Shown here one piece after another: positions 51,116 through 61,840 of a stretch of 64,000 nt of DNA. The notes under the pieces were generated by a model. The model was not told where the DNA came from. It did no database searches and saw nothing but the letters and a program-made list of their open reading frames with translations. A program made the position numbers and the translations under genes. Positions within the stretch are counted from its first letter, which is position 1. The number at the start of each line of letters is the position of its first letter. The stretch lies in NCBI GenBank assembly GCA_005784505.1, contig VCAZ01000006.1, forward strand, positions 9,556,724 through 9,620,723, in the 5' to 3' direction. This DNA comes from Bagarius yarrelli. Its lineage: Eukaryota > Chordata > Actinopteri > Siluriformes > Sisoridae.

Positions 51116-54100
51116 ATGGGCACTACTGCTAGTGCAGGGTCCCAACCTGCAGCGGTAATTCCTACACAGCTCGTCGATCAGCAAGCTGGAGACATGGCTG
51201 AAGATAATCGCTCTGTGAGCAGCAGTTCTTTGCAGTTGCTGAACATTCCAAACAGCAAGGCCAAGTCCATTATCACAAACAAAGTGGCCCCCGTTGTCAT
51301 CACGTAAGCATCAATAGCAAATTTATTGTCCATTCTAGTATCTTCCAGCTACATAAAGTACATAAACTGTTGTGCTTTAACCTTCTGAAATCTGCCTTAA
51401 TTTAACCAGAGCATTCACCACAGCGAATCATTTGTCTCCACCTAACCCTATTCTCTATATTTTCTTCACCCACACCCACTAATGTCATTTTCTCGTTTAT
51501 CGCATCTATATACCTCCTCTTTGTTCTTCCTCTTTGCCTTCTGCCTTGTAGCTTCATTTCTAACATCCTCCTACCAGTATATTCACTATCCCTCCTCTGT
51601 ACATGTCCAAACCACCTTAATCTGGCTTCCCTGACTTTTTCCCCAAAACATCTAACATGAGCTGTCCCCCTGATGAACTCCTAATCCTGTCCAACCTCGT
51701 CACTCCCAAAGAAAACCTCAACATCTTAAGCTCTGCTACTTCCAGCTCTACCACCTGTCTCTCTTTCAGTGCCACTGTTTCTAAACCATACATCATAGCT
51801 GGTCTCACCGCTGTCTTGTACACCTTCTCTTGATTCTAGCTGATATTCTTCTGTCACACATCACTCCGTTTCTCCACCCATTCCAACCTGCCTGTACTCG
51901 CCTCATTACCGCTTTTACACACTCTCCATTGCTCTAGACTGTCGACCCCAAGTATTTGAACTCCTGTACCTTCTTTACCTCTTCACCCTGTAATCTCACT
52001 GTTCCACTTCCCTCCCTTTCATTTAAACACATGTACTCTGTCCTGCTTCGACTGACTTTCATTCCTCTTCTCTTCAAAGCAAACCTCCACATTGTGGTTC
52101 TATATTGTTTTAAAAATTGAACAATTTATTAGAAGCCTAAGAGCACATCTCAACCATAATTGTGAGGGGCATTGTAAACTACCTGTTTTTTTAAATAACA
52201 GCCCAGATTATATCCAACAATTCATGCCATTTTCCGTCTGTTTTCATTGTGTGGTCCGCCTAATTTCGCAATACTGCTCAGGCAGGAACTTTGCTAAACG
52301 GCAGTGTTGATCATCAATTGTGGGAGCGGCCTTGGTTCATGTGTTGTCTCGGTGCATCTGCAAATGATTTAATCTGAGAAAGGGGAATAATTTACCAACA
52401 TTTAAAAAAAAAAAACACTGGGTGGATCTTTATCATTATAGGGTGATTGTGTAAATACACTGCCAACACACATTTCATTTCAAACTACTTGTAAAAGTGC
52501 ACCTCACATCCGATGGGCCCTTTAACCTACAGACAACTTTTGAAAAAGAATGTTTTAAGTCTGCTACATTTAATGAATTGATGTTTTATTGAATAAATAA
52601 TGCAGTTGATGATTCAATTGTCAGTAAGACACAATGGCACCAGCAACGGTGGAAACAAACAAAGGTTTATTTATTTAAACAGGTATAACTGCCAGGAAGA
52701 GTTTCAGATTTATGATAGTATCATCTCAGCTAACTACTCCGTAGGAAAAATATCCGACACGCTGCCTGAGCATTATCTAGTGCAGGTAAGTATGTCTTTG
52801 TAAAAATAATTCACAAGCTTTGGGTAGATATTTTAATCCTATATCAAATTGTTAAATTGTTCAATTTCTTTAACAGTTTTTTGGAGTGACAGCCTTTTTT
52901 GTCTGATATCTTTTAGTGAAATAATTTATTTTATTTAAAAAGGTTTATTTAAAAAAAAAATTCTAGTGTTCGGGGACATGTTAGGTCATGCATTAACTGA
53001 AAAAATGAATGTCTATCATGCTCACATTATTTATATGCCTTTTATTGCCTAGGGGAAGTTTTTTATGGTGCAGGATGTGAATAGTAGAGCAGATGTCTTA
53101 AACACTACAGGAAGCTGCGGGGCCCCTAACTTCCGGAAAGCCAGCAAAAACTACCCTCTGTTTGGAATGGGCCAAGCCAGCCTGAATGGCTTCAAACAGG
53201 TCCTCCACAGGCTAGACAGTGAAGGTTATGAGGTCAGTCATTCTTGTGCTAGAACAAACCTCCTCTACCTGTTGTGTTCAAAAGTACATCTGTTGTGTCA
53301 CTTATGTTTTCTGATGTTGATGTTTAGATATACAAATATGTATAGTAAGCCGACTGCTTAAATGAAAGCTAAATTTCACAAAAATGTAGCAATAAAGTGT
53401 TTCGTTATATCATGCAGAAATTACTCATACAATATTCATATATATTTGAACAACGTTACGTAAACATATTTAAGTAGTTTCTTATTTATTGTTGTAATTT
53501 TTGTTTGTAAATAAATTGTAAAAATTGTTATGCTTTATTATTTGTTAGCTGTCAGTAAAGTTTTTTAGTAAAATTTGAATTTGTTAGCTTGGAAACACTT
53601 CTACTAAACACTACAACACTGGCAAACACTAAATACTTTTAATGCCTTTAAAAGACCTTTATTTTTCCTCTATATGTACAGGAAGTTCTATTCTTTTGTT
53701 TGCGTGAAGAGCCTGTTGTCTTCCTGCATGTGGACAAAGACTTTATTCCTTACACTCCCAGAAGAAAAGAGAACCTCCATGAGAATCTACATGATCTACA
53801 AAGTGTGGGCAAAGCCGAGAAGTTGGAGCTTTCCATCAGAAAAGAGGCAGGCATCGGCTAACCTTCTGTAATAGTGGCTCAAACTCCTTATATCGATCCA
53901 AAGTTACCCTATGTTTACTATATGGCTAAAAGTATATGGATACCAGCACACCCATGTATGTCTTTCCCGATATAGTTTGAAGCACAGAGTTGTCTAGAAT
54001 TTCTCTATTTTCTGTAGCATTAATATTTTCCTTAACTGAAACTAAGAGGCTCAAACACTGTTCCGGCATGACAATGCCCCTGTGCACAAAGCAAACTTTA

Positions 54101-57100
54101 TGAAAAATGCTGTGTTGAGCTTAAGTGGAGCACATAAGTCTCCTGCACAGATCCCTGATCATATACTCACCTAACACCTTTAGGATAAACTGAGACAATA
54201 ACTGAACCAATACCATTTTACCCAACATTCGTACCTAAACTTTACAAATACAGTTGTGACTGAATGGGCAAATCCCCACAGCCAAACTCCACAGCCACTT
54301 TTAGAAGTGTGTAGAGAGACTGAGGAAAGTGGTAGCGTAATGGTTAAGGTGTTTGACTACTAATTGGACAATCGAGGTTCGATTTTCAGCACCAGCAATT
54401 TGCCACTGCTGGGCCCCTCTGAGCAAGGCCCCTAACCCTCACTTGCTTAGTTGTATAAGGTAGTGGTTTCCAACAGGTGGATCCCGACCCACAAGGGGGC
54501 CTCAGCGAGCTCTGTGGGGGGGTCGCGTAATATTTTGCAATGTTTTAAGCAGTGAGCATTAGGGAGAACGATTATATTGCATTAGCTAATTTTATTCATA
54601 ACCCTTTGGTTAATCAAAAAAGGGACAAATTTATAATTCGTCCTCCACAAAAATGACCATCTCACTGATTCACCTTCAGCAGCTAGTATTAATGACCCAG
54701 GGACACTAGACCCAGGTAAGGAAGCTCCAACCAATTCGGGTCACAGTGCTGGCAATACTGGAAACACGAAATGCAGGAAATACCAAAAGCGATAAAATTG
54801 TGAAGGAGGCCTTAAAATATTTTCTTGTGAAAAAAGGGTATAAGAGATAAATATAGGTCACTCTGGAAAAAGGCGTCTGCCAAATACTGTAAATGTAGAC
54901 TAAATCTGAAATAAAATGTTAAAAAAACATATACAGATGTGATAATCAGGTGTCCCAGTACTTTTCGCTATATATTGTGTTAAATGTGGAATTAAGTTCT
55001 TCTTGTTTTACTTTTCCTTAGTTGTGTGACTTTGCCAGACTGTGCGAGGGGGTCCTATATGTTTACAATGACATCGAAAATTTTAAAGATGAGCCGCAAC
55101 ACATCAAGATTGTATCTGAGGAGGACATACATCTAACCGAGGAGGTTTACAAAAGACCACAGTTTAGTTTGTCTTCCTACAGGTAATGTATAGTTCAGTC
55201 TGTGGTCAGTAATATTTAAGTTGTGTGAGCTGTGTGTCACATTTTTCATTTCTAAGCACAGTAAATTTCTGTTGAAGATATTACAGACTCCCACTTCCTA
55301 CAGAAGGGGCACCACTGGAAGAGGATTTTGATGCTTTTGTAAAAGTGCTTCAGGTAAGACTCGATGTCCTGTTTTTATTCTATTATTATTTGTCGTCAAA
55401 GATAATGGTACCATACGCCAAGAGTGAAATATCAAGCACATAATATTCGTTCTACTATCACTTTTTAAAAGATTTTTGTGGCTTGCTAAAACCATTTTTT
55501 TTTACCGTGATAATTAAATCACTGAAATTAGTAAAATTAAATTTAAACAAATGTTGTTGAAGTTAAAGTAGTGGTTTAATGCCCATAAACACAAGTATAT
55601 CAATAAACTGCTAAAAAAAAAGTCTTTAGTGGGGCCTAAACTAAATTTTATTTTTGGGCCCCGCGGTTCTGCCAATATGAATAATTATTGTCAATCATTG
55701 ATTATTTGCATGCTATAAATCTAACAAACCCGTTATCAACTTTATTTCTTGTAGCTGTGTTGTTTACAGCATACTAAAGTTTTTATGCTATTAACATAAT
55801 ATTTTGCTGTGTATTGTTTTAATTTAATATTGCATTGTTGTATAATTACCGATGTCTATTGGCATAATACGTATATACATCTGTTATTCCATCTACTCCT
55901 GAGGGCCACAGGAGCCCTAAGCAGCCATTTAGTTTGCTTATGTCTTGGGTCAGTTCTGGCTAAGAAACTTTACAAAGTTCCTCCAAATTAATAAAAAGAG
56001 GATTAAATAAACAATGCATTTTACCGATTCGAATGTTTTAACTTTTAAACCAAGTATTTGGTGGTTACTGATTTTAAAGTTTGGATATTGAATGCAATTA
56101 GAATAATACAATAGAGACAAAGCATTAATGGCAATTTTATAGATTGCAGCTAAAGAGGTTATTTTCAATATTGTTTCTTACTGCTGATTTACACCATAAA
56201 TATGATGGTATCCTCCTCTATACAGAAAACCCCTAGCTTATCAGTTTTACGTGATAGCTCCAGACCTCTCCCTGCATTACTGTTCAGCTGCCAGGTAGGA
56301 GTGGGACGAACCAACCTTGGGCTTATCCTTGGTGCACTAGTGTTTCACCATCTAAATGGGACAACAAATAACACCAGGTGATGGTATTTCTAGTATATTT
56401 GCAGTATTACCACTAACACCCGCTCTGATTTGAGCTAATACTGGAAAAATAAATAGCAGTAAAACACTTACTGGGTTTAATACTATGTCATAGGTTTATA
56501 TACATGATTCCAAAAAGTGAAAAAGTTCATTTGTGGAAATGAATTGTTAAATTTTTACTTCTAATTGTCAAGGAAAGACGATGCAGAGGTTGAGCAGCAG
56601 CCAGAGTTTCAAGTCATTCAGAATCTTATCACTCGTCTCCCTAATGGTCAGCAAATGCTTGATGAGGTTAGTTCTCACAGTCGTGGGGAAAAGTATACCT
56701 AAAGACCTAAAGGGTTCTTTTGCATTATGGTTCATGTGTGTTAGTCAGAACAACTTTTTTTCTGTTTGAACTGTAGGTCAATAAAGCTATTGAAATGTGC
56801 TCAGAAATGCACAACATTAAAGATGCAATATATGAAAATAAAAGAAAAATGGAAGCAATTAATGAGGATTTCCAGATACAAGTAAGTATATTTTTTTAAT
56901 ACTTGCAATTACATATGTGAGCAAAAATCTTAAAAACTGTGTAATAAATGTGATACATGCATGGTGTGCATTTTTGATCAATTTTAGGGAAACAGTACAA
57001 AGGCCTATTTCCTGCAAAAGACCCTACAGAATCTTGAGAATTATTTCTACTTGATAGTTTTTAATGCTTATCTTCATGATCAGGTACATTATTACTAATG

Positions 57101-60100
57101 CATAATGTTAACAGCCTTTCTTTATCTTTCAATGCTTTTGTTTTTATCTTACATTTATTTCTATATTTTAAATAGATGTTCAAAATTTATGCATGAGTGT
57201 TATCTGCCCCCATTCTTCATCATTGGTTTCTAGTATTCTAAGATGTTTGCCCAGAGTTTTAGTCAGTGGCTCTGTCTAAATGCATGGATCTATAGGCTGC
57301 TTGGGAGTATGAACCGTTCTGAACTATTAGCACCGGCAAGCCTTGTTACTGAAGGAACCAGAATACTGGTAAGGCTAAAACAACTAGGAAATTATTTTTT
57401 GTAAACTGTTTCACTCTTTTATACTATACATATATAGAAAATATATATATATATTTAAGGTGGCCAGTGAGTATTTGGCAACAGATGTTCTTGGAACAAA
57501 CAAGGAAATGAGGGTGCCCAACTTCAGACGAGTTCTTAAGACATCTGTGTATGGCATGGCTCAGCCAAACTCTGAGGTAAAGCCTGATTATAGTCCTGCT
57601 GCAATTCTACTTTGATTTGAGGGCTAAGAATGATCCAAATTCTGTTTTAGGCTGTGTCTACTGTGTTATCTTATCTCACGGATGAGCGACGGAAGCATTC
57701 CAGGATTTTATGGGTAAATTTGCAAGAGGAACTAATTCTAGAGGGTAACGGGCAAATGCTTACCACTAGAGAACCAGGCAGACTGGAGCAACCAATCCAA
57801 GTGTGTGTGCAGAACTCTCAACAACATGAGGTACTTCAGTTAATTTGTGTCTGTATATTTAACATAGTGTGCAGCAATGCAGCAGTACTTTGAAGTCTAT
57901 CTGATTCAAACATCTGAACCAACTTATTTTACATTTATTTCTATGTTTTGAAAATAAAAAACTAAAATGATACGTATGTAATCTGCCTCTTTTCATCATT
58001 TTCAGTCTAGTAATCGCACATTTGCCCAGAGTTTCAGTCAGTATTATATATGCAATATTCTAATGCCACATTAGGACATGCGGGCATAGACAAATCATTT
58101 AATGAATTTAGAACTATACAAGCAATTATTTAAAATGTATTATTCTTATTATAATTCAATTATTTAAAAGTCTGGGCCTTATAATATCTGGGAAAGGACA
58201 AATGTTGCTGTAGTGAAATAAAAAGTAAGTATAATGAGACAATGCGATTCCTCAAAATAGGCTATTATACAGTATACTGCTTCTCTACATCACAGGAAGC
58301 AGTGTACAAAAATGTTGCAGGAAGGATGCAATTCACAAATTTTGCTTAACTTTATCCTTAATTGCATATTATTATCATTTATATTGATTAATAATTCAGT
58401 TTAAATAATTACCTGTTTAGCAGTGTGGTATATCAGCTCATCAAGCTTTATTTCGCATGTTAAAATCAAGTTTTGGGATGAGGTACAGTCAAATCTCCAA
58501 TCAAAACCATATAAACAATATAAAACAATAATATTGTATCTCAGATGCTGGAGCTGGCACTAAAGGAGGAAATCCTCAGGTGTGAGAAGTGGCTTGAGGT
58601 AGTCCTGGAAAAGGAGAAGCAGATGAGAATGCTGAAAAGCTGTCAGACTGTACAGGAAGTCTTTGCCAGACAGAAGAGTATTCACTCAGGCCTCACATAC
58701 CGACGTATCCCTCTTCCTGATTGCTGTGCTCCAAACGAGGAGGTAATACAACCTTTAAACTGTAAAAGAAAAACTGTTTTACAGATTACACTTCAATGAC
58801 CTTATCATGTATATGATAATTATTGTTACTATTGTCTCAGTTTTTTGACCAGCTATTAGACACCATGATGAGCAGTCTTGGTGAGGACCCAAGCTCAGCT
58901 TTTATCTTCAACTGCAGTGATGGAAAAGACCGAAGTACCACTGCGATGGTCATTGCAACGCTTACTCTCTGGCACTTTAATGTAGGTCATTTTACTAAAC
59001 GCCTGCTGGTTTGGGGAATTAATATTCTCAGAGAGCAATCTCAGATTCATTACAGATGTAATGACATAACATTAATTTCTTCAGGGCTTCCCTGAACTTG
59101 CGGATGAGGAAATTGTAAGTGTCCCAGATGCAAAGTACACAAAAGGCGAGTTTGAGGTATTGGTGCTTTCTACACTATGGTTTTGAAACCATTTACAGAC
59201 ATGTTCCAGCAATTTTTCTGGTTTTTGAGCTGATGTTTTACATTAACACTGTGTGTTTGTGTCCTCAGGTGGTAATGCAGGTGGTCAGACTGCTACCTGA
59301 CGGTCATCGTATAAAAAGAGAAGTGGACATGGCTCTAGACGTTGTCAGTGAAACAATGACTCCAATGCATTACCACTTACGAGAGATCATTATATGCTCA
59401 TATAAACAGGTGACTGTCGTGTATACATTTATACCTTTAGATTTAAACATTTCCTGAGAGTTGCAGAAGGCATTACAAGGCCAAAACAAAAAAACAAAAC
59501 AAGAAACAAATTAAAAGAAATACAGAGCAATAACCAGTTAAGCTACATAAGAAATTGTCAAAATACTTCTGATCTTTGACACAAATTTGAAAAGACGTTT
59601 TAGCTTTTTGCCTTCCAGAAACTTATTTATTTAAAGGAATGTGCTAATGTAAAGCATAAACACAGACTTTTTTTTTCAAGGGTACTTGTCCTCAATGTCA
59701 AGGATACAAACACGCAGAGAATAAAATGAAGGCCCTCCTTGTTCTGCCATAAGCTCTGTATACCATAAAAAGTATGACTAGCAAAAAAGGTACTGTAATG
59801 TAGGTGTTTTCTCTTCTTTTTTTATAGATCAAAACAGCAAAATCAAAGGCTGAATTGCAGCAGTTACGTCTGAGAAGTCTGCAGTACCTGGAGCGCTATA
59901 TTTACCTCATCATATTTAATAGCTACCTGCACCTGGAGAAAAAAGATTCCTGGAGACGACCGTTTAGTCTGTGGATGCATCAGGTGACAATGCACAACGT
60001 AGACTAAGACACAGAAATGACATGCACACGATGTTGCTTTCTATAAAATAATAAACTTATTCTGGTTAACAGGCTAAAATAAATTGAGTTTATTTTAATA

Positions 60101-60737
60101 ATAAAATTACTTGTACAATATGTGTTCTAATAGAAATGCAATTGTAGTTATTCTTTGCATAACATATACTTTATACATTTTTACATTCTCAAAATTGGTT
60201 ATAAGTGACTATCATCTCTGAGTGTACTTTATAATGTATAACATGGTTAGAGGCTTGTAGTGGGATAATTATTTCAAGCTTCTTTTCTTCATTTGTGATT
60301 GTAATAAACCAACCACATGATTTTACAGGTTTCTGTCAAATATGAAATCTGTTGAAATCTAGAAACACAGATTTTTAGTGCAAATTTTCATCCAAGGTCA
60401 CATTTTCACCATTCAACAAACACATTCTGTAATAATTAGATATGGTAATTTCTAAATTTATGATTTCACCACTATGTTCACTCAAGCAATGCAGCCACAT
60501 ATTTTATCATATGTTACGTTATGTGCAAAAATTATTTAGTTATTTGAAAAGAACTGTAATGTCTCATTATTGTGTATGTGTTGGCAGGTCGCAGCACGAG
60601 CTGGCATCTACAGCATTCTTAACCAGCTGGGCTTCCCTGAGTTTGAAGCACCTAAGAGTTGTTCACTGGCCAGACTACGCTACCGTTGGAGACAGTATAA
60701 TGCTTATTCACTTCCCATCCGTGGAGAGCTTTCCTAG
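51116..60737 (+). CDS. pald1: Paladin (phosphatase domain-containing, PALD1)
   Basis: Cysteine-based phosphatase-like protein reported to act on phosphoinositides in endosomal receptor signalling and vascular development. Nineteen coding exons: 51116-51303, 52683-52785, 53053-53232, 53682-53846, 55022-55182, 55278-55353, 56226-56377, 56573-56666, 56777-56881, 56988-57083, 57234-57368, 57460-57576, 57651-57830, 58545-58742, 58841-58981, 59085-59156, 59269-59409, 59828-59983, 60588-60737. These give 869 residues, close to human. MGTTAS at the N-terminus fits an N-myristoylation signal. Two CX5R loops are intact: CQVGVGR (313-319) and CSDGKDR (675-681). The block around TMTPMHYHLREIIIC and the C-terminal LRYRW are family hallmarks. 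Intron 4 uses a GC donor; the others are GT-AG. Intron 4 also contains a nested transposon. The frame is open throughout. Confidence 0.95.
51390..52095 (-). mobile_element. LINE 3' fragment (reverse transcriptase C-terminal end)
   Basis: The minus strand reads MYKTAVRPAMMYGLETVAL, then ELEVAELKMLRFSLGVTRLDRIR, a sequence typical of the C-terminal end of a fish non-LTR retrotransposon ORF2. Frames then break up toward 51390. It lies in pald1 intron 1, antisense to the gene. Confidence 0.75.
54321..54900 (+). mobile_element. tRNA-derived SINE, copy 5, split by an insertion
   Basis: The SINE head and body run from 54321 (GTAGCGTAATGGTTAAGGTG; B box GAGGTTCGATT near 54374; GCTGGGCCCC) to TTGTATAAGG at 54474. 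The tail resumes at about 54837 (GTATAAGAGATAAATATAGG, then CACTCTGGAAAAAGGCGTC) and ends near 54900. It is inserted in the 53918-54976 DNA transposon. Confidence 0.75.
54475..54836 (+). mobile_element. hAT-like deletion derivative inside the SINE
   Basis: It starts TAGTGGTTTCCAACAGGTGG, close to hAT (Charlie-type) ends, and is followed by GTGGGGGGGTCGCGTAAT. Near 54760 a frame reads NTGNTKCRKYQKR then stop, resembling the start of a hAT transposase. The flanks GTATAAGG (left) and GTATAAGA (right) look like an 8-bp target duplication with one mismatch. No matching right terminal repeat is visible, so the right end is deleted or decayed. Confidence 0.55.
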
Positions 60738-61186
60738 ATTTAACTAGATTAACTAGATCAAGCTATTTAATAGTTCAGTCATTTTTGGACTACTGGTTAA
60801 AAAGTTAAATGCCAACACAACCAAGCTACCATTTAAGCACCCTTCTTTCCCCCTAATTGCTAACCTCAAGTTTAAGTCAATTTCGATAAAAGTGTGCCCG
60901 ATATTGATAAATATCAATTATGTTGACACAAATCTGATTACTTTTATAAGCATAAAACAAAATTCAACTTTTAAGGTGGTTTAAACGCAGTTGTGGCATC
61001 AATTTTACCCCAAAGGTTGGCCAAACATGGCAAACCTGAGGGCTACAACAGCTGAAGATGAAGACAAGGTCATGTTTTTTCTGTCTTTTCCTGTCCATTT
61101 TTTAAAGCTTTATAGGCATTTGTACAATAAATTTTCAAGAGATCAGCAGTTTCACTTTATCACATTTTGCTTTGAGGTTGAAATGA

Positions 61187-61192
61187 AATAAA
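61187..61192 (+). terminator. Candidate pald1 polyadenylation signal
   Basis: AATAAA about 450 nt after the pald1 stop, followed by a TG-rich stretch (GAGTTTGTCTGCATG). Confidence 0.5.
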
Positions 61193-61832
61193 GCTCTTGG
61201 AGTTTGTCTGCATGCCTTTGGTCACTGCACTGTATTTACAGTGACACGAATAAGTGTACAGGTGATTCTATTACATCGCTATCAAATAAACAGTGTATTT
61301 TTTTTATAAAATACTAAATATAATACTTTGTATATAAGAATTACTTGTTAGACTGTGTTTAGAAAACACAGATAAGTATTGCTTTAATGGTGTTAAATGG
61401 ACTGAATAAGAGTATTGAGAACATATATGGGCTTAATGTCTAAAATTGAGAATTTTCTGATCAATCAAAATAAATATGCAAATCGAACTGATAACAGTGG
61501 AACTGATAGTACAAGAATAAGTGTTTTTTTTAAATATGCAAATCCACTAAATTTATACTGACCTGTAAAAATGTATTAACATTCACTTAAACCTGTAAGA
61601 CTTATGGCATATGGCAAATGTTGATTCATTCTTTTTCTTTTTCTTTGTCTGAATTTTTCAAGGTGCCATATGTTATAGCACTTTCCTTATGATTTCATTA
61701 TATTCTCTAAATCACAGCCACATTAAGTCTATAGTCATATACAGATAAAGCAATTTCTACCTGTCACACTCAAGAGAAGACCCACTCTAAAGTTGACTAT
61801 CACAAACACTCGAGATGACTCATGAAGAGATT

Positions 61833-61838
61833 TTTTAT
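61833..61838 (-). terminator. Polyadenylation signal 2 nt after the MTTP-like stop
   Basis: On the minus strand the stop TAA (61843-61841) is followed by CAATAAAAAATC, so AATAAA begins almost immediately after the coding region. Confidence 0.5.
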
Positions 61839-61840
61839 TG

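Larger units (their letters stand above)
53918..54976 (+). mobile_element. DNA transposon with TIRs, interrupted by later insertions
   Basis: The left end TATATGGCTAAAAGTATATGG (near 53919) is answered by an inverted copy at the right end (GTGTCCCAGTACTTTTCGC, ending near 54976). The interior segment ATGACAATGCCCCTGTGCAC at 54069 recurs in diverged form near 35648, and left-end relatives lie near 1960 and 41869, so this is a dispersed family. About 575 bp of SINE plus hAT sequence interrupts it. It fills most of pald1 intron 4. Confidence 0.65.
60738..61840. other. Convergent spacer: pald1 3' UTR and start of MTTP-like 3' end
   Basis: The pald1 3' UTR probably ends after the plus-strand AATAAA at 61187-61192. 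The MTTP-like transcript from the other side may end close to its stop codon. No coding sequence is seen. Confidence 0.6.
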
